A DNA stretch of 64,000 bases. Origin: an uncultured Collinsella sp. Lineage in GTDB: Bacteria; Actinomycetota; Coriobacteriia; Coriobacteriales; Coriobacteriaceae. Positions 63,433 through 64,000 of this stretch are shown in pieces (within the stretch, counting starts at the first letter, position 1; the number at the start of each line of letters is the position of its first letter). The notes under the pieces were generated by a model that saw only the letters and a program-made list of their open reading frames with translations, did not search any database and was not told the DNA's origin. The DNA lies in the NCBI GenBank assembly GCA_900542965.1, contig UQPY01000001.1, positions 1 through 64,000 on the forward strand, read 5' to 3'. Made by a program: the position numbers and the translations under genes.

Positions 63433-64000
63433 TCACTCAAAATCTTCTTGGCCCAGATCGGCATATAGCCTGCGTTTGCGAATGTAGCCGAGCACAGACT
63501 CGCTCGTAAGATAGCGCACGCTCATGCCGCGGGCAACTCGCTTACGAATGTTCGTCGAGCTGATCGCCAGCGCCGGAATCTGAATATAGCGCACGTCGAA
63601 CGGCAGCCCCGACTCTTTGATTCGGGCACGCGCCGTATCGATATCAAAGCCCGGTCGCGTCGCCGCAATAAAGGTAGCAAGCTCAGCGATTCGTTCGGCA
63701 TCATGCCAGGTAACAATATCGATAATCGCGTCGGCGCCCGTAATAAAGTAGAGCTTTACCTGCGGCGGGTAAAAGTCGCGAAGGGCATGAAGCGTATCGG
63801 CCGTATAGGTTACGCCCGGCCGGTCGATCTCGAACCGGCTCGCCAAAAAGGCCGGGTTCGCGGCGGTGGCGAGGACCGTCATGGCATAACGGTCCTCGGC
63901 AGGCGTCACCGGCTTGTCAAGCTTAAAGGCAGGAGAGCCCGCGGGCATAAAGAGCACAGCGTCCAAGTCGAGCGACTCGCGCGCCTGCTCGGCAGTCACC
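63433..64000 (-). CDS. nadD: Nicotinate-nucleotide adenylyltransferase (5' end outside window)
   Basis: The 3' ~189 codons of an NAD biosynthesis enzyme. FMPAGSPAFKLDKP, DRYAMTVLA, YTADTLHALRDFYP, YFITGADAIIDIVTWHD and the ATP-binding ISSTNIRKRVARG are present. The N-terminal GGTFDPxHxGH motif must lie beyond 64000, and the frame is open to the edge, so this is partial. It leads yqeK and rsfS. Confidence 0.92.
   Translation of the reverse strand, partial: VTAEQARESLDLDAVLFMPAGSPAFKLDKPVTPAEDRYAMTVLATAANPAFLASRFEIDRPGVTYTADTLHALRDFYPPQVKLYFITGADAIIDIVTWHDAERIAELATFIAATRPGFDIDTARARIKESGLPFDVRYIQIPALAISSTNIRKRVARGMSVRYLTSESVLGYIRKRRLYADLGQEDFE

Overview
The window reads as a chromosomal segment of a high-GC member of the Coriobacteriia, most likely Collinsella or a close relative. 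This is inferred from an actinobacterial-type integration host factor next to gmk and rpoZ, combined with an otherwise Firmicutes-like gene set (PyrR attenuation, PyrK/PyrD, AdhE, PPDK with its PpsR regulator). It holds 62 protein genes, nearly all on the minus strand. I found no rRNA or tRNA gene, prophage, intact insertion sequence or CRISPR array.

Layout. 1-2200: an ECF-type sigma factor overlapping a membrane anti-sigma-like gene on the plus strand, lower in GC than the rest and bracketed by two inverted copies of a REP-like repeat plus other palindromes. 2237-5099: pnp and rpsO with structured leaders. 5100-16587: a long minus-strand run recO-era-dgkA-ybeY-phoH-mtaB-dnaJ-dnaJ2-hemW-dusB-lepA (repair, ribosome maturation, chaperones, tRNA modification). 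16618-21138: rpsT, holA and the DNA-uptake genes comEC and comEA. 21312-23879: thiI-rpoZ-gmk-mihF. 24002-29480: the pyrimidine operon pyrR-B-C-K-D-F behind a PyrR-type attenuator. 29579-34044: plus-strand island with rpmB, a 245-bp nested palindrome, adhE and a small kinase. 34073-44431: the translation and envelope superoperon rpsB-tsf-pyrH-frr-uppS-cdsA-dxr-rseP-ispG-proS. 44481-49690: yraN-comM-dprA-trmFO-xerC, a DNA-processing operon. 49880-58226: rnhB, rplS, ppdK, ppsR, glyS, glyQ. 58286-60861: rpsP-khpA-rimM-trmD-lepB. 60966-64000: dinB on plus, then rsfS, yqeK and nadD (cut by the window edge).

How the parts fit. Most of the window is growth housekeeping: ribosome assembly, tRNA modification, isoprenoid and lipid-carrier synthesis, and UMP synthesis. 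The unusual layer is regulatory and structural. An identical 20-bp element, built as an 11-bp-phased TTTGGT direct repeat, lies 72-76 bp upstream of both competence operons (comEA-comEC and yraN-comM-dprA) and is my best candidate for an undescribed competence-regulon site. Other points are a DnaJ paralogue whose C-terminal half is replaced by membrane segments, a site-2 protease (RseP) with an inserted winged-helix-like domain, a xerC that appears to start at AUA, a leaderless-looking dinB, and phased operators upstream of ppdK.
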